From the NCBI GenBank assembly GCA_947499725.1, contig CANMPK010000003.1, positions 1-64,000 of the forward strand: a stretch of 64,000 bases of DNA, given 5' to 3'. This stretch comes from an uncultured Paracoccaceae bacterium (GTDB taxonomy: Bacteria > Pseudomonadota > Alphaproteobacteria > Rhodobacterales > Rhodobacteraceae). The notes beneath the pieces were generated by a model that did no database searches, was not told the origin of the DNA, and saw only the letters and a list, made by a program, of their open reading frames with translations. A program made the translations under genes and the position numbers. Below, in pieces: positions 1 to 9,340 of the stretch; the first letter of the stretch is position 1, and each line of letters starts with the position of its first letter.

Positions 1-93
1 GCACCAATCGCGATGGAAGCTGGTCTGCGCTTCGCGATCCGCGAAGGTGGCCGTACAGTTGGTTCCGGTGTTGTATCCAAAATCACTGAGTAA
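1..93 (+). CDS. tuf: Elongation factor Tu, C-terminal fragment
   Basis: The window opens inside this gene; 30 codons and a TAA remain. The peptide reads [20 protein letters not shown] and ends VVSKITE, which is the conserved last beta strand of EF-Tu domain 3 in proteobacteria. EF-Tu is the GTPase that brings aminoacyl-tRNA to the ribosome. Its position immediately before rpsJ is the usual str-S10 arrangement. The gene is cut only by the window edge; nothing suggests it is broken. Confidence 0.95.
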   Translation, partial: APIAMEAGLRFAIREGGRTVGSGVVSKITE

Positions 94-102
94 GATCGTG
101 GC

Positions 103-126
103 GGTGGGGTGAAACCCCACCCTACG
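103..126. repeat. Short palindromic repeat, copy 1
   Basis: Perfect 8-bp inverted repeat GGTGGGGT-gaa-ACCCCACC followed by CTACG, starting 10 bp after the tuf stop. It is one of seven copies of the same family in the ribosomal region (also at 287, 3822, 3893, 7709, 22027 and 27526). Confidence 0.85.
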
Positions 127-140
127 TACGACTTATAGAA

Positions 141-164
141 GGGCGTCCCTCGGGGCGCCCTTTT
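141..164 (+). terminator. Rho-independent terminator after tuf
   Basis: GC-rich stem GGGCGTCC/GGGGCGCCC with a short loop, followed by TTTT. It would end the tuf transcript and separate it from rpsJ. Confidence 0.8.
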
Positions 165-242
165 GCTTTGGTTGAAATATGACCGCGTCCGAACCGAGGG
201 GAGGGCGTTATGCGCCCGCCCCGTGGGGGCGGTTCGGGCGCA

Positions 243-261
243 GCAAAATCTTCGATTTTGC
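243..261. repeat. Palindrome GCAAAATC-ttc-GATTTTGC
   Basis: Perfect 8-bp inverted repeat with a 3-nt loop, followed by AAAA. It lies in the tuf-rpsJ gap and differs in sequence from the GGTGGG family. Only this copy was noticed in the window. Confidence 0.6.
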
Positions 262-286
262 AAAAAGTCTATTCTTGGCACCACAC

Positions 287-309
287 CGTAGGGCGGGCTT
301 CAGCCCGCC
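287..309. repeat. Short palindromic repeat, copy 2 (inverted orientation)
   Basis: CGTAGGGCGGGCTTCAGCCCGCC: the same family read on the other strand, with compensating changes (GGCGGGC/GCCCGCC) that keep the stem paired. Confidence 0.75.
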
Positions 310-700
310 ATTCACCCCTCCAAACCTCCCAAAACCCCAATTGTACGTTTCACCGATTCAAAAGCGCGAATTGCCACCTTTCTCAAATCTTACACCTACG
401 TGCGCTGCCTGACTCGCAAACCTCGTCTAAAGGCTTCATAAACACAGCGTGTGGTCAGAATCGCTTGCCCCTCTGGACAGTCATGCACCCCAGCCCCCAA
501 GGTCTTGTGTCCTCTTAAAAAATAGGGCCCAAAACCACCAATCCCCCTTGCGACAAGGGCGTTTCCCGTGTACTGGGCAGCAATTCACATCTTGTGAATG
601 GTGGGCCTAGATTCGTTTGGGCCCATTTTAGGTTCGAAGTGGGGGCGCAATGATGTGACCTCGACCTCTCAATCTTGGTCCTTTTTGGGGCAATTGAAAT

Positions 701-1009
701 ATGCAAAGCCAAAACATTCGCATTCGGCTGAAGGCATTCGATTACCGTGTTCTCGACGCGAGCACACAGGAAATCGTAAACACTGCAAAGCGCACAGGCG
801 CTGACGTACGTGGCCCGATCCCAATGCCAAACAAAATCGAGAAATTCACAGTTCTGCGTGGCCCACACGTTGACAAGAAATCTCGTGACCAGTTCGAGAT
901 CCGTACGCACAAGCGTCTGCTCGACATCATCAACCCGACACCACAAACTGTAGACGCGCTGATGAAGCTCGATCTGGCAGCCGGTGTTGACGTTCAGATC
1001 TCAGTATAA
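701..1009 (+). CDS. rpsJ: 30S ribosomal protein S10
   Basis: 102 residues, the normal S10 length. It begins [19 protein letters not shown] and contains [19 protein letters not shown] and [12 protein letters not shown], the conserved S10 core. S10 sits in the head of the 30S subunit and in many bacteria also joins NusB in antitermination complexes. It is the first gene of the S10 block; rplC follows after 11 bp. The Shine-Dalgarno (GGGG about 10 bp upstream) is weak. Confidence 0.97.
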   Translation: MQSQNIRIRLKAFDYRVLDASTQEIVNTAKRTGADVRGPIPMPNKIEKFTVLRGPHVDKKSRDQFEIRTHKRLLDIINPTPQTVDALMKLDLAAGVDVQISV

Positions 1010-1020
1010 GGGGTCTCATG

Positions 1021-1746
1021 ATGCGTTCTGGTATTATCGCGAAAAAAGTAGGCATGACTCGCCTGTTCATGGAAGACGGCAAACAGATCCCTGTGACTGT
1101 TCTTCACCTTGATGAACTGCAAGTTGTGGCTCAGCGCACAAACGAAAAAGACGGTTACACAGCGGTTCAGCTGGGTGCCGGTGCAGCAAAAGCGAAACGC
1201 ACATCCCAAGCGATGCGCGGTCACTTTGCAGCAGCCAACGTTGCGCCTAAGCGCAAGGTTGCGGAATTCCGTGTTGAAGAAGCTAACCTGATTGAAGTGG
1301 GTGCAGAAATCTCTGCAGAGCACTTCGTTGAAGGTCAGAAAGTTGACGTTGCGGGCACATCTATCGGTAAAGGTTTTGCCGGTGCGATGAAGCGCCACAA
1401 CTTCGGCGGTCTGCGCGCGTCTCACGGTGTTTCCATCTCTCACCGTTCCCACGGTTCCACAGGTCAGTGTCAAAACCCTGGTCGCGTCTTCAAAGGTAAG
1501 AAGATGGCCGGTCACATGGGTGCTGTCCGCGTGACAACTCAAAACCTTGAAGTTGTAAAAACAGACGCCGAGCGCGGTCTGGTTTTCATCAAAGGCGCCG
1601 TACCTGGCTCCAAAGGTGGTTGGGTGACTGTCAAAGACGCCGTGAAAAAGAAACTGCCTGAGAACGTTCCGTTCCCAGCTGCTCTGAAATCCGCTGCAAC
1701 TGAAGCACCTGCGACAGAAGCACCTGCGGAAGGTGGTGAAGCATGA
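1021..1746 (+). CDS. rplC: 50S ribosomal protein L3
   Basis: 241 residues from the ATG at 1021. A second ATG sits at 1018, but the AAGGGG ribosome site at 1008-1013 is better spaced for 1021 and homologues begin MRSG. The body has [11 protein letters not shown] and [15 protein letters not shown], the L3 loop that reaches the peptidyl-transferase centre. The C-terminus has an Ala/Glu/Pro-rich tail ([14 protein letters not shown]), seen in alphaproteobacterial L3. It overlaps rplD by 4 bp, indicating translational coupling. Confidence 0.97.
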   Translation: MRSGIIAKKVGMTRLFMEDGKQIPVTVLHLDELQVVAQRTNEKDGYTAVQLGAGAAKAKRTSQAMRGHFAAANVAPKRKVAEFRVEEANLIEVGAEISAEHFVEGQKVDVAGTSIGKGFAGAMKRHNFGGLRASHGVSISHRSHGSTGQCQNPGRVFKGKKMAGHMGAVRVTTQNLEVVKTDAERGLVFIKGAVPGSKGGWVTVKDAVKKKLPENVPFPAALKSAATEAPATEAPAEGGEA

Positions 1747-2360
1747 AACTTGACGTGATCAAACTCGACGGCGGCAAAGCCGGTTCCGTAGAACTGTCCG
1801 AAGATCTGTTCGGTCTAGAGCCACGTGCAGACATCCTGCATCGTGTGGTTCGCTGGCAGCGTAACAACGCGCAAGCGGGTACACACAAGGTAAAGACTCG
1901 TTCCGAGACTTCCTATTCCACAAAGAAGATCTATCGCCAAAAAGGCACCGGTGGCGCACGTCACGGTGACCGTAACGCGCCGATCTTCCGCGGTGGTGGT
2001 ATCTACAAAGGCCCAGTTGTCCGTTCCCACGGCCACGACCTGCCTAAAAAGTTCCGTAAACTCGGTCTGAAGCACGCTCTGTCTGCAAAAGCAAAAGCAG
2101 GTGAGCTGGTTGTGATCGAAGATGCGACAGCTGAAGGCAAAACCGCTGCTCTGGCGAAACAGGTTAAGAACCTGGGCTGGAAACGCGCACTGGTCATCGA
2201 CGGTGCTGAAGCAAACGAAGGTTTCCTGAAAGCATCCCGCAACATTGAAGGTCTGGATATCCTGCCGACAATGGGCGCAAACGTTTATGATATCCTGAAG
2301 CGTGACACTCTGGTGATCACAAAAGCAGGTATCGAAGCACTGGAGGCTCGACTGAAATGA
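1743..2360 (+). CDS. rplD: 50S ribosomal protein L4
   Basis: 205 residues with the L4 signatures [20 protein letters not shown] (extended loop in the exit tunnel) and [20 protein letters not shown] at the C-terminus. Overlaps rplC and rplW by 4 bp each. In E. coli L4 represses the S10 operon through the leader RNA and Rho-dependent or NusA-dependent termination; whether it does so here is unknown, since the order is split later. Confidence 0.97.
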   Translation: MKLDVIKLDGGKAGSVELSEDLFGLEPRADILHRVVRWQRNNAQAGTHKVKTRSETSYSTKKIYRQKGTGGARHGDRNAPIFRGGGIYKGPVVRSHGHDLPKKFRKLGLKHALSAKAKAGELVVIEDATAEGKTAALAKQVKNLGWKRALVIDGAEANEGFLKASRNIEGLDILPTMGANVYDILKRDTLVITKAGIEALEARLK

Positions 2361-2653
2361 GCGCGAAGGCTGAACACTACGATGTGATCCGCAAGCCGAT
2401 CATCACAGAAAAAGCGACAATGGCATCCGAAAACGGTGCAGTTGTTTTTGAAGTGGCGATCGACAGCAACAAACCACAGATCAAAGAGGCTGTTGAAGCT
2501 CTGTTTGGTGTAAAGGTTAAAGCGGTCAACACAACGATCACCAAAGGTAAAACCAAGCGTTTCCGTGGTACCATGGGTAAACGTAAGGACGTTAAAAAAG
2601 CATATGTGATGCTCGAAGAGGGCAACACAATCGACGTCTCCACCGGTCTCTGA
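2357..2653 (+). CDS. rplW: 50S ribosomal protein L23
   Basis: 98 residues, normal for L23: [15 protein letters not shown] at the N-terminus and [20 protein letters not shown] in the loop. L23 forms the docking site for trigger factor and SRP at the tunnel exit. It ends the first r-protein block: a strong terminator follows 23 bp later, whereas rplB normally follows directly. Confidence 0.97.
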   Translation: MSAKAEHYDVIRKPIITEKATMASENGAVVFEVAIDSNKPQIKEAVEALFGVKVKAVNTTITKGKTKRFRGTMGKRKDVKKAYVMLEEGNTIDVSTGL

Positions 2654-2676
2654 TTGGTGCGTTGGTAAAATCTATG

Positions 2677-2705
2677 AAAGCCCCTGCGTCAGCGGGGGCT
2701 TTTAC
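2677..2705 (+). terminator. Rho-independent terminator after rplW
   Basis: Stem AAAGCCCCTGC / GCGGGGGCTTT with GTCA loop, then TTTAC. Eleven pairs including one G-U. It cuts the S10 operon after L23. Confidence 0.85.
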
Positions 2706-2786
2706 TTTTCTAGCTTTGAGCTAGGGTGAATTTAGGTCGTCGCCATTAAGTCGCGTCGCTAGATATTAAGACCAAGAAGCGAGCGC

Positions 2787-3818
2787 ATGTTTGACCTGAA
2801 CTCTAAGCCTTCCACTGATTGCGAAAACGTCTCTGCTCGGGAATGGGCGAAGATACTGATCAAGTACCGCACCCCAGATTTTTCGCGCAGCATGTTTGAG
2901 CTGCTGGTCACGCTGGTGCCTTTCTTCGCGATCTGGGCTGCTGCTTGGTGGGCGATTTCTGTAAGCAATTGGCTGAGCTTTGCCATTGCTTTGTTGAATG
3001 GCCCTCTCCTCGTTCGACTTTTCATTATCCAGCACGATTGCGGACACCGGTCATTTGTTGAAAGCCGTGTTTTGGGCGATTGGATTGGTCGTCTGCTGGG
3101 CGTTCTGACCGTGACACCCTATGAAATGTGGCGTCACGCCCATGCGGTGCATCACAGCGCGTCGGGCAATTTGGATCGCCGTGGCCTAGGCGACATTCGT
3201 ACCATGACGGTGCAGGAATATAATAACGCGGGTCTGATCGAGCGGATTTATTACCGCATTTACCGCAACCCCTTCATGACGTTTCTCATTGCGCCAGGGA
3301 TATTGTTCCTTGTGGTGAACCGCTTGCCCTTTGGTTTTATGGACCAACGCAAATTCTGGATCAGCGCCATGGGAAATAACCTCGGTATTCTGGCGTTGCT
3401 TGGCCCGATCTATCTGATCGGCGGCTGGGCTCCGATCCTTCTGATCTTCCTGCCATCCACTATTTTGGCGGCTTCGCTTGGGGTCTGGCTGTTTTATGTC
3501 CAGCACCAGTTCGAGCATACCCATTGGGAAGAGGAGGAGAATTGGGACGTGCATGAGGCTGCGCTGCATGGCAGCTCGCACTACAAGCTGCCGCCAGTCT
3601 TGCAATGGCTCAGTGGCAATATCGGTATCCACCACGTGCACCACTTAAACAGCCGCATTCCTTTCTATCGCTTGCCAGAAGTTCTGCGAGACCATGAGGG
3701 TTTGGCTGTTGGGGCAGAATTAACGATCCGCGAAAGCTTGGAGACGGCGAAGCTGCATTTGTGGGATGAAGAGAGCAAACGGCTTTTGTCTTACAAAGAA
3801 GCGCGGGCTTTGGCCTGA
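2787..3818 (+). CDS. Membrane fatty acid desaturase
   Basis: 343 residues. It has the three histidine boxes of the membrane di-iron desaturase family: HDCGH at residues 83-87, HAHAVHH at about 117-123 and HHVHH at 282-286. Hydrophobic segments lie at about 40-80, 163-180 and 200-235. The family introduces double bonds into acyl chains of membrane lipids, acting in the inner membrane with an electron donor not encoded nearby. The gene is bracketed by the rplW terminator and a terminator at 3858, so it is a single-gene insert in the ribosomal cluster. Exact substrate (chain and position) cannot be read from sequence. Confidence 0.88.
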   Translation: MFDLNSKPSTDCENVSAREWAKILIKYRTPDFSRSMFELLVTLVPFFAIWAAAWWAISVSNWLSFAIALLNGPLLVRLFIIQHDCGHRSFVESRVLGDWIGRLLGVLTVTPYEMWRHAHAVHHSASGNLDRRGLGDIRTMTVQEYNNAGLIERIYYRIYRNPFMTFLIAPGILFLVVNRLPFGFMDQRKFWISAMGNNLGILALLGPIYLIGGWAPILLIFLPSTILAASLGVWLFYVQHQFEHTHWEEEENWDVHEAALHGSSHYKLPPVLQWLSGNIGIHHVHHLNSRIPFYRLPEVLRDHEGLAVGAELTIRESLETAKLHLWDEESKRLLSYKEARALA

Positions 3819-3821
3819 CGA

Positions 3822-3845
3822 GGTGGGGTGAAACCCCACCCTACG
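3822..3845. repeat. Short palindromic repeat, copy 3
   Basis: GGTGGGGTGAAACCCCACC then CTACG, identical to copies 1 and 7709, beginning 4 bp after the desaturase stop. Confidence 0.85.
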
Positions 3846-3857
3846 CAGAGAGGGTAG

Positions 3858-3881
3858 GCCGGGCTTTAGCCCGGCTTTTTT
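3858..3881 (+). terminator. Rho-independent terminator after desaturase
   Basis: Perfect 7-bp stem GCCGGGC-ttta-GCCCGGC followed by TTTTTT. Confidence 0.88.
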
Positions 3882-3892
3882 GTTGGGCGATT

Positions 3893-3915
3893 GGTGGGCT
3901 GAAGCCCACCCTACG
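3893..3915. repeat. Short palindromic repeat, copy 4
   Basis: GGTGGGCTGAAGCCCACC then CTACG. The inner base pair differs from copy 3 but the change is compensated on the other arm. Confidence 0.8.
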
Positions 3916-4029
3916 GTCGATAATCCTTAGAGGCTCGTATTGACGTTCACGAAGATTTCAATCGCTCAGAGCCTAGGCAAGACCTGTGGTTCAGGTAAGT
4001 AGAAGCGATCCTATTAGGAGCGAATTTAA

Positions 4030-4833
4030 GTGCGCCGAATTCTTTACTCAGTTCTTTTTCTCATGGCAGTTGTGGCCTTTGTTTTCACAATCTGCGTTTC
4101 GTGGGTGTCTTACGGACCAAGCCGGTCGCATCGTATGGATGTCTATGCTTCGCCTTTTACGACGAATGCGCCGGTCATCTTAATGCTGCACGGAGGGTCT
4201 TGGTCATCCGGCAGTAGGCGTTGGCCAGATGCTTGGTTGTTCAAAGCGCTGCATTGGGTGCCCAAAGGGTATGTTTTCGTTTCTGCCACAACGCGATTGC
4301 TGCCAGAGGCGGATCAGTTAGAGCAAGTGCATGACTTTGCTGCGGCTCTGAAGTTTGTTCAAGACAATGCGCACCGTTGGGGTGGCGATGGCCGCCGAGT
4401 GGTTGTTATGGGACACTCTTCCGGTGCGCATGTTGCGTCACTTGTAGCGCTTCGTCAGGATGTTTTGGAAGAGGCGGGGGCATCCGCGCCCCTTGGTGCG
4501 ATCATGTTGGACACCTCAGCAATCGATGTGGCCAAGCGTATGGCGACCTTCCCATCGGGTTTTCTATCGCGATACATCGGAACAGACCGCGCGTTCTGGG
4601 ATGAAATCTCACCGGCAGAGCATACTGACCCTGAAGATCCGCCACTTCTATACGCCTGCGCCACGAACCGAGCTTGGCCCTGCGCCATGGCGCGAGACTT
4701 TGCCTCGAACAACGAACAAGTCTCGGTTCTGCCTGTCGATGAAAGCCATCGCGGGGTGAATGCGACCTTGGGGCGGTGGAATGACTACACAAAGTCTGTC
4801 GACCTTTGGCTTAAGCAGTTGGGACTGCCTTAA
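4030..4833 (+). CDS. Alpha/beta hydrolase, membrane-anchored
   Basis: 267 residues from a GTG start, chosen because TAGGAG lies 10 bp upstream. One N-terminal hydrophobic segment (residues about 5-26) suggests an anchor or uncleaved signal. Motifs fit the carboxylesterase/BD-FAE type alpha/beta hydrolases: HGGSW (oxyanion hole, about 54-58), GHSSGAH (nucleophile serine elbow) and a late ESHRGVN with the probable catalytic His. Likely an esterase acting at the outer face of the inner membrane; substrate unknown. It stands alone between the desaturase and rplB. Confidence 0.78.
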   Translation: MRRILYSVLFLMAVVAFVFTICVSWVSYGPSRSHRMDVYASPFTTNAPVILMLHGGSWSSGSRRWPDAWLFKALHWVPKGYVFVSATTRLLPEADQLEQVHDFAAALKFVQDNAHRWGGDGRRVVVMGHSSGAHVASLVALRQDVLEEAGASAPLGAIMLDTSAIDVAKRMATFPSGFLSRYIGTDRAFWDEISPAEHTDPEDPPLLYACATNRAWPCAMARDFASNNEQVSVLPVDESHRGVNATLGRWNDYTKSVDLWLKQLGLP

Positions 4834-5057
4834 AACATTGGTGTTTTGAGACTCCCCCATTGCCACCCATCTCAAACCCTGTTACTTCGCGCGAATGGAA
4901 ATCGGCCTCAGATTCGTTCTGGGGCTGTTTGCTATTTTTATCGGGACCTTCGGGGCCCTTCATACGGTCACCTGTTTTACCAAAGACAGGGGGCTAACAT
5001 CGCGGGCTAAGCACCTCATAAGGCTGGCTCGCACTGCTAAAACGGAAGACAGTAAAC

Positions 5058-5900
5058 ATGGCACTCAAGTCGTATAAACCGACGACGCCGGGCCAGCGCG
5101 GGCTGGTTCTGATCGACCGTTCGGAGCTTTGGAAAGGACGTCCAGTCAAATCCCTTACTGAGGGTTTGACAAAATCGGGCGGCCGGAACAACACCGGACG
5201 GATCACATCACGTCGTCGTGGCGGTGGCGCAAAGCGTCTGTACCGGATCGTTGATTTCAAACGTAACAAATTTGATGTCGCGGCAACCGTAGAGCGGATC
5301 GAATATGACCCGAACCGTACCGCGTTCATCGCACTCGTAAAATATGAAGATGGCGAGCAAGCATACATCCTGGCACCACAGCGTTTGGCTGTTGGCGACC
5401 AAGTGATTGCTTCCGCAAAAGCCGACATCAAACCAGGTAACGCAATGCCGTTCTCTGGTATGCCGATCGGTACAATCGTTCACAACATCGAACTGAAACC
5501 AGGCAAAGGCGGTCAAATCGCTCGTGCTGCGGGTACATATGCTCAGTTCGTAGGTCGTGACGGTGGCTACGCACAGATCCGCCTGTCTTCTGGCGAACTG
5601 CGTTTGGTCCGTCAGGAATGCATGGCAACCGTTGGTGCGGTGTCTAACCCTGACAACTCCAACCAGAACTACGGTAAAGCCGGTCGTATGCGCCACAAAG
5701 GTGTTCGCCCGTCTGTTCGTGGTGTTGTAATGAACCCGGTCGATCACCCTCACGGTGGTGGTGAAGGTCGTACATCTGGTGGTCGTCACCCAGTTACGCC
5801 TTGGGGTAAGCCTACTAAAGGTAAGCGTACCCGCAATACCAACAAAGCGTCGCAAAAGCTTATTATCCGCTCGCGTCACGCCAAGAAGAAGGGACGTTAA
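5058..5900 (+). CDS. rplB: 50S ribosomal protein L2
   Basis: 280 residues, usual length. Begins [20 protein letters not shown] and has the conserved [20 protein letters not shown] near the C-terminus, carrying the His important for peptidyl-transferase function. First gene of the second r-protein block; the 224-bp gap upstream must carry a new promoter, which I could not place. rpsS follows after 3 bp. Confidence 0.97.
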   Translation: MALKSYKPTTPGQRGLVLIDRSELWKGRPVKSLTEGLTKSGGRNNTGRITSRRRGGGAKRLYRIVDFKRNKFDVAATVERIEYDPNRTAFIALVKYEDGEQAYILAPQRLAVGDQVIASAKADIKPGNAMPFSGMPIGTIVHNIELKPGKGGQIARAAGTYAQFVGRDGGYAQIRLSSGELRLVRQECMATVGAVSNPDNSNQNYGKAGRMRHKGVRPSVRGVVMNPVDHPHGGGEGRTSGGRHPVTPWGKPTKGKRTRNTNKASQKLIIRSRHAKKKGR

Positions 5901-5903
5901 TCT

Positions 5904-6182
5904 ATGTCTCGTTCAGTCTGGAAAGGTCCTTTTGTTGACTCTTATGTCCTCAAAAAGGCAGAAGCAGCTCGCGAAAGCGGCCGCAACGAAGTGATCAAAA
6001 TCTGGTCCCGTCGTTCCACCATCTTGCCTCAGTTCGTAGGCCTGACATTCGGTGTGTACAACGGTCAGAAACACGTACCTGTAAACGTCACAGAAGACAT
6101 GATCGGTCAGAAGTTTGGTGAATATTCTCCAACTCGTACCTATTACGGTCACGCTGCAGACAAAAAAGCGAAACGGAAGTAA
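5904..6182 (+). CDS. rpsS: 30S ribosomal protein S19
   Basis: 92 residues, standard for S19. Begins [20 protein letters not shown] and includes [24 protein letters not shown] in two adjoining stretches. Binds the head of the 30S subunit with S13. Separated from rplV by 3 bp, with GGAAG serving as ribosome site for the next gene. Confidence 0.97.
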   Translation: MSRSVWKGPFVDSYVLKKAEAARESGRNEVIKIWSRRSTILPQFVGLTFGVYNGQKHVPVNVTEDMIGQKFGEYSPTRTYYGHAADKKAKRK

Positions 6183-6185
6183 GTC

Positions 6186-6566
6186 ATGGGCAAGGCAAAA
6201 AATCCACGCCGCGTGGCAGATAACGAAGCAATGGCAAAACTGCGCATGCTCCGTACTTCCCCGCAAAAACTGAACCTGGTTGCTGGCATGATCCGCGGCA
6301 AGAAAGTTGAGAAGGCTCTGACCGACCTGACTTTCTCCAACAAGCGTGTCGCGCAAGACGTTAAGAAATGTCTGCAGTCTGCAATCGCAAACGCTGAAAA
6401 CAACCATAACCTGGATGTTGACGAACTGATCGTTGCAGAGGCTTACGTTGGTAAGAACCTGACAATGAAACGCGGTCGTCCTCGTGCACGTGGTCGTTTC
6501 GGCAAAATCCTGAAGCCATTTGCTGAGATCACCATCAAGGTGCGTCAAGTAGAGGAGCAAGCCTAA
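6186..6566 (+). CDS. rplV: 50S ribosomal protein L22
   Basis: 126 residues. Core [20 protein letters not shown] and the tunnel hairpin region [15 protein letters not shown] are clear L22 signatures. L22 lines the exit tunnel, and this hairpin is where macrolide-resistance changes arise in other species; nothing unusual is seen. The stop overlaps the rpsC start by 1 bp (TAATG). Confidence 0.97.
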   Translation: MGKAKNPRRVADNEAMAKLRMLRTSPQKLNLVAGMIRGKKVEKALTDLTFSNKRVAQDVKKCLQSAIANAENNHNLDVDELIVAEAYVGKNLTMKRGRPRARGRFGKILKPFAEITIKVRQVEEQA

Positions 6567-7273
6567 TGGGACATAAAGTCAATCCGGTCGGCATGCGCCT
6601 GCAGATCAACCGTACTTGGGACAGCCGCTGGTATGCGGACACCAAAGATTACGGCGATCTTCTGCTTGAAGACCTGAAAATCCGTGAATTCATCAAAACA
6701 GAGTGCAAGCAAGCTGGTATTGCTCGTGTGATCATCGAACGTCCGCACAAAAAGTGCCGCGTGACAATCCACACAGCACGTCCAGGCGTTATCATCGGCA
6801 AGAAAGGTGCAGACATTGAAGTTCTGCGCAAGAAAATCGCCGCGATGACAGACTCTGAACTGCACCTGAACATCGTTGAAGTACGTAAGCCAGAGCTTGA
6901 CGCTCAGCTGGTTGGCGAGTCCATCGCTCAGCAGCTGGAACGTCGTGTATCTTTCCGTCGTGCGATGAAACGTGCCGTACAGAACGCAATGCGTATGGGT
7001 GCCCTGGGTATCCGTGTGAACGTTGCGGGTCGTCTGGGCGGTGCAGAAATCGCGCGTACAGAATGGTATCGTGAAGGTCGTGTGCCTTTGCACACTCTGC
7101 GTGCCGACATCGATTACGCTCACTCTGAAGCGATGACACCATACGGTATCATCGGGATCAAAACCTGGATCTTCAAAGGCGAGATCATGGAGCACGATCC
7201 TTCCGCACGTGAGCGTCGTTCACAAGAAGTACAAGATGGCCCAGCACCTCGCGGTGCAGGCGGTCGTCGCTAA
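6566..7273 (+). CDS. rpsC: 30S ribosomal protein S3
   Basis: 235 residues. Starts [20 protein letters not shown], has the KH-domain GXXG as [12 protein letters not shown] and the C-terminal [17 protein letters not shown]3 lies at the mRNA entry channel. The C-terminal tail ([13 protein letters not shown]) is basic and variable, as usual. Followed after 14 bp by rplP with a GGGAGA ribosome site. Confidence 0.97.
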   Translation: MGHKVNPVGMRLQINRTWDSRWYADTKDYGDLLLEDLKIREFIKTECKQAGIARVIIERPHKKCRVTIHTARPGVIIGKKGADIEVLRKKIAAMTDSELHLNIVEVRKPELDAQLVGESIAQQLERRVSFRRAMKRAVQNAMRMGALGIRVNVAGRLGGAEIARTEWYREGRVPLHTLRADIDYAHSEAMTPYGIIGIKTWIFKGEIMEHDPSARERRSQEVQDGPAPRGAGGRR

Positions 7274-7287
7274 GGGAGAACTGAAAG

Positions 7288-7701
7288 ATGCTTCAACCAA
7301 AGCGTACTAAATTCCGTAAGATGCAGAAGGGCCGCATCAAAGGTAACGCAAAGGGCGGGTCTGACCTGAACTTTGGCTCCTTTGGCCTGAAAGCACTCCA
7401 GCCAGAGCGTGTGACTGCACGTCAGATTGAGGCGGCTCGTCGTGCGATGACTCGTCACATGAAACGTCAGGGCCGTGTTTGGATCCGTATTTTCCCAGAT
7501 GTACCTGTCACATCTAAGCCTGTCGAAGTTCGTATGGGTAAAGGTAAAGGTTCTGTGGACTATTGGGCCTGCAAGGTTAAGCCTGGTCGCGTAATGTTCG
7601 AAATCGACGGTGTTGCCGAAGATATCGCACGTGAAGCGCTGCGTTTGGCGGCTATGAAGCTGCCAGTGAAAACGCGCGTTGTTGTTCGCGAAGACTGGTA
7701 A
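7288..7701 (+). CDS. rplP: 50S ribosomal protein L16
   Basis: 137 residues, standard. Begins [19 protein letters not shown] and carries [20 protein letters not shown] and [21 protein letters not shown]16 organises the A-site region of the 50S. In most bacteria rpmC follows at once; here 3.7 kb of unrelated genes intervenes, beginning with a palindromic repeat and a terminator. Confidence 0.97.
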   Translation: MLQPKRTKFRKMQKGRIKGNAKGGSDLNFGSFGLKALQPERVTARQIEAARRAMTRHMKRQGRVWIRIFPDVPVTSKPVEVRMGKGKGSVDYWACKVKPGRVMFEIDGVAEDIAREALRLAAMKLPVKTRVVVREDW

Positions 7702-7708
7702 AAGTGGC

Positions 7709-7732
7709 GGTGGGGTGAAACCCCACCCTACG
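7709..7732. repeat. Short palindromic repeat, copy 5
   Basis: GGTGGGGTGAAACCCCACC then CTACG, 8 bp after the rplP stop. Identical in sequence to copies at 103 and 3822. Confidence 0.85.
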
Positions 7733-7743
7733 GTATGATTTAG

Positions 7744-7776
7744 CCCCCGGCGCGAAAGCGGCGGGGGTTTTCTTTT
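7744..7776 (+). terminator. Rho-independent terminator after rplP
   Basis: Stem CCCCCGGCGC / GCGGCGGGGG with one mismatch and a GAAA-type loop, followed by TTTTCTTTT. Confidence 0.82.
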
Positions 7777-7861
7777 GCCGCAAGGTCACCAAAGCAAAGG
7801 AACGGTCTTGCGCAAATGTGCCTTCAGTGTTTGTGTGCGTCTCTCGGAAAAGGAAGACACC

Positions 7862-8503
7862 ATGGAAACTCTCGCCCCTTATTTCGCTTATGTTGCAGCC
7901 CTTGGCATTGCTGCAATCATCCCAGGCCCCGGTATCGCGGCTTTGGTGGGGCAGGCGCTTGGCGGAAATCGGCGGGCCTCTGTGTATTTCCTGACGGGCA
8001 TTGCTTTAGGGGATGTCAGCTACCTTACCGTGGCTGTGATCGGCCTTGCTGCCATTGCGAAAACCTTCGCCAGCGCTTTCTTGATCATCAAAGTGCTCGG
8101 TGGGTTGTATCTGCTGTATCTGGCCTATGGGTTCTGGACCAGCAAAGGCGGGCTGACCAAAGTGCAAAAGACGGGCAGCCGCTCTGACATGGGCGCGTTT
8201 CTGGGTGGGTATTTCGTAACCCTTGGTAACCCGAAAACCATCGTCTTCTATCTGGCGCTTTTGCCGACTGTGATGAATCTAAACACTGTGCATGTGGGCC
8301 AGTGGGCCGTGCTTTCAGTGCTGACCATTCTGGTGATCTTTGCGGGCCTTGGCCCTTACGCGATCCTTGCAAGCCGCGCGCGTAATATGATGACGCAGCC
8401 TTCAGCGCTGAAACGCCTAAACCGCCTTGCGGCTGGCGCGATCGGGGGCGCGGGTGCTTTGATTTTGGGCCAAGCCGCGACAGAGGCGGTTCGCCGCGTA
8501 TAA
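7862..8503 (+). CDS. LysE/RhtB-family amino acid exporter
   Basis: 213 residues from ATG 7862 (GGAAAAGGAAG upstream; a longer in-frame extension back to 7775 is unlikely because it adds only polar residues before METLAPYF). Five to six hydrophobic segments and the family features PGPGIAALVGQALGGNRRAS near the N-terminus and GGYFVTLGNPKTIVFYLALL in the middle mark it as LysE superfamily. These proteins export amino acids or related metabolites across the inner membrane. Substrate unknown. First gene of the insert between rplP and rpmC. Confidence 0.85.
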   Translation: METLAPYFAYVAALGIAAIIPGPGIAALVGQALGGNRRASVYFLTGIALGDVSYLTVAVIGLAAIAKTFASAFLIIKVLGGLYLLYLAYGFWTSKGGLTKVQKTGSRSDMGAFLGGYFVTLGNPKTIVFYLALLPTVMNLNTVHVGQWAVLSVLTILVIFAGLGPYAILASRARNMMTQPSALKRLNRLAAGAIGGAGALILGQAATEAVRRV

Positions 8504-8573
8504 ACGCGGGTGGTGCCTCTTGCACAACAAGGGTTTCTTGCCATATCTGCCCTAGCCCAAAACGGAAAAGATC

Positions 8574-9338
8574 ATGCACGCCCTGTTGTCCGATATTCTT
8601 GATAAGCCCCTGACCCGTAATTTCATCATGGGGGTCATCCTGTTCAATGCGGTGATCTTAGGGCTGGAAACCTCCGAGGCGATCATGGCGCAGGTCGGCG
8701 GTGTGATCAAAACCCTCGATCACATCTGCCTATCGATCTTTGTGGTCGAGCTGGTGGCCAAGCTGGTCGCGCGAGGCCCGCGGTTCTTTAAAGACGGTTG
8801 GAACATCTTTGATCTGCTGATCATCGGGATTTCTTTGGTGCCTGCGGGAGAGGGGCTTTCTGTGCTGCGCGCCTTGCGGATTTTCCGCTTGTTGCGTGTT
8901 GTATCTGTGGTGCCATCGCTGCGCCGCGTGGTCGAAGCGTTTATCATGGCCTTGCCGGGCATGGCCTCGGTGCTGCTGCTGACAGGGATCATCTTTTACA
9001 TCGGTGCGGTGATCGCGACCAAGCTGTATGGCCCGACCTTCCCGCATTGGTTCGGCACCTTGGGTGAATCGCTGTATACGCTGTTCCAGATCATGACGCT
9101 GGAAAGCTGGTCTATGGGCATCGTGCGCCCTGTGATCGAACAACACCCCGAGGCGTGGTTGTTCTTTATCCCGTTCATCTTGATCACGGCCTTTGCGGTG
9201 ATGAACCTTGTTGTGGGTTTGATCGTATCCACCATGCAAGACGCGCATGCCGAAGAAGAACATGCCGCCACGGATAGCTACCGCGAAGATATGATTGCGC
9301 GACTAGAGCGGATCGAAGAAGCGCTGAACAGGAAATAA
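8574..9338 (+). CDS. Bacterial voltage-gated sodium channel (NaChBac/NavAb type)
   Basis: 254 residues, the size of single-domain bacterial Nav channels. Four charged S1-S4 segments are followed by a pore. S4 shows arginines every third residue (R99, R102, R105, R108 in VLRALRIFRLLRVV). The selectivity filter TLESWSM (175-181) is the one found in NavAb-type sodium channels; K+ channels have TVGYG instead. S6 (about 196-221) is followed by an acidic neck and a short coiled coil (REDMIARLERIEEALNRK) that tetramerises the channel. In the family it forms a homotetramer conducting Na+ in response to depolarisation, linked to motility and pH behaviour. Convergent with the next gene, sharing a terminator. 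Confidence 0.92.
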   Translation: MHALLSDILDKPLTRNFIMGVILFNAVILGLETSEAIMAQVGGVIKTLDHICLSIFVVELVAKLVARGPRFFKDGWNIFDLLIIGISLVPAGEGLSVLRALRIFRLLRVVSVVPSLRRVVEAFIMALPGMASVLLLTGIIFYIGAVIATKLYGPTFPHWFGTLGESLYTLFQIMTLESWSMGIVRPVIEQHPEAWLFFIPFILITAFAVMNLVVGLIVSTMQDAHAEEEHAATDSYREDMIARLERIEEALNRK

Positions 9339-9340
9339 AC

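Larger units (their letters stand above)
165..700. other. Long non-coding gap between tuf and rpsJ
   Basis: More than 500 bp without a credible gene. The short open frames here are low complexity, mutually overlapping and resemble no family. The gap holds two palindromic repeats (243-261 and 287-309), an inverted repeat ATTCAC-atctt-GTGAAT at 582-598 and a GGGCC/GGCCC pair near 603-625. The S10-operon promoter and leader must be here, but I cannot place a convincing -35/-10 pair. Confidence 0.6.

Noticed and set aside
994-1542. Open frames antisense to rplC, rplD, rpsC, rpsH-rplF and rpoA
   Set aside because: All are mirror frames of highly biased r-protein or rpoA codons with no independent evidence of translation.
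4895-5077. 60-codon hydrophobic frame before rplB
   Set aside because: It runs into the rplB start, has no ribosome site, and turns polar and unlike a membrane protein after residue 30.
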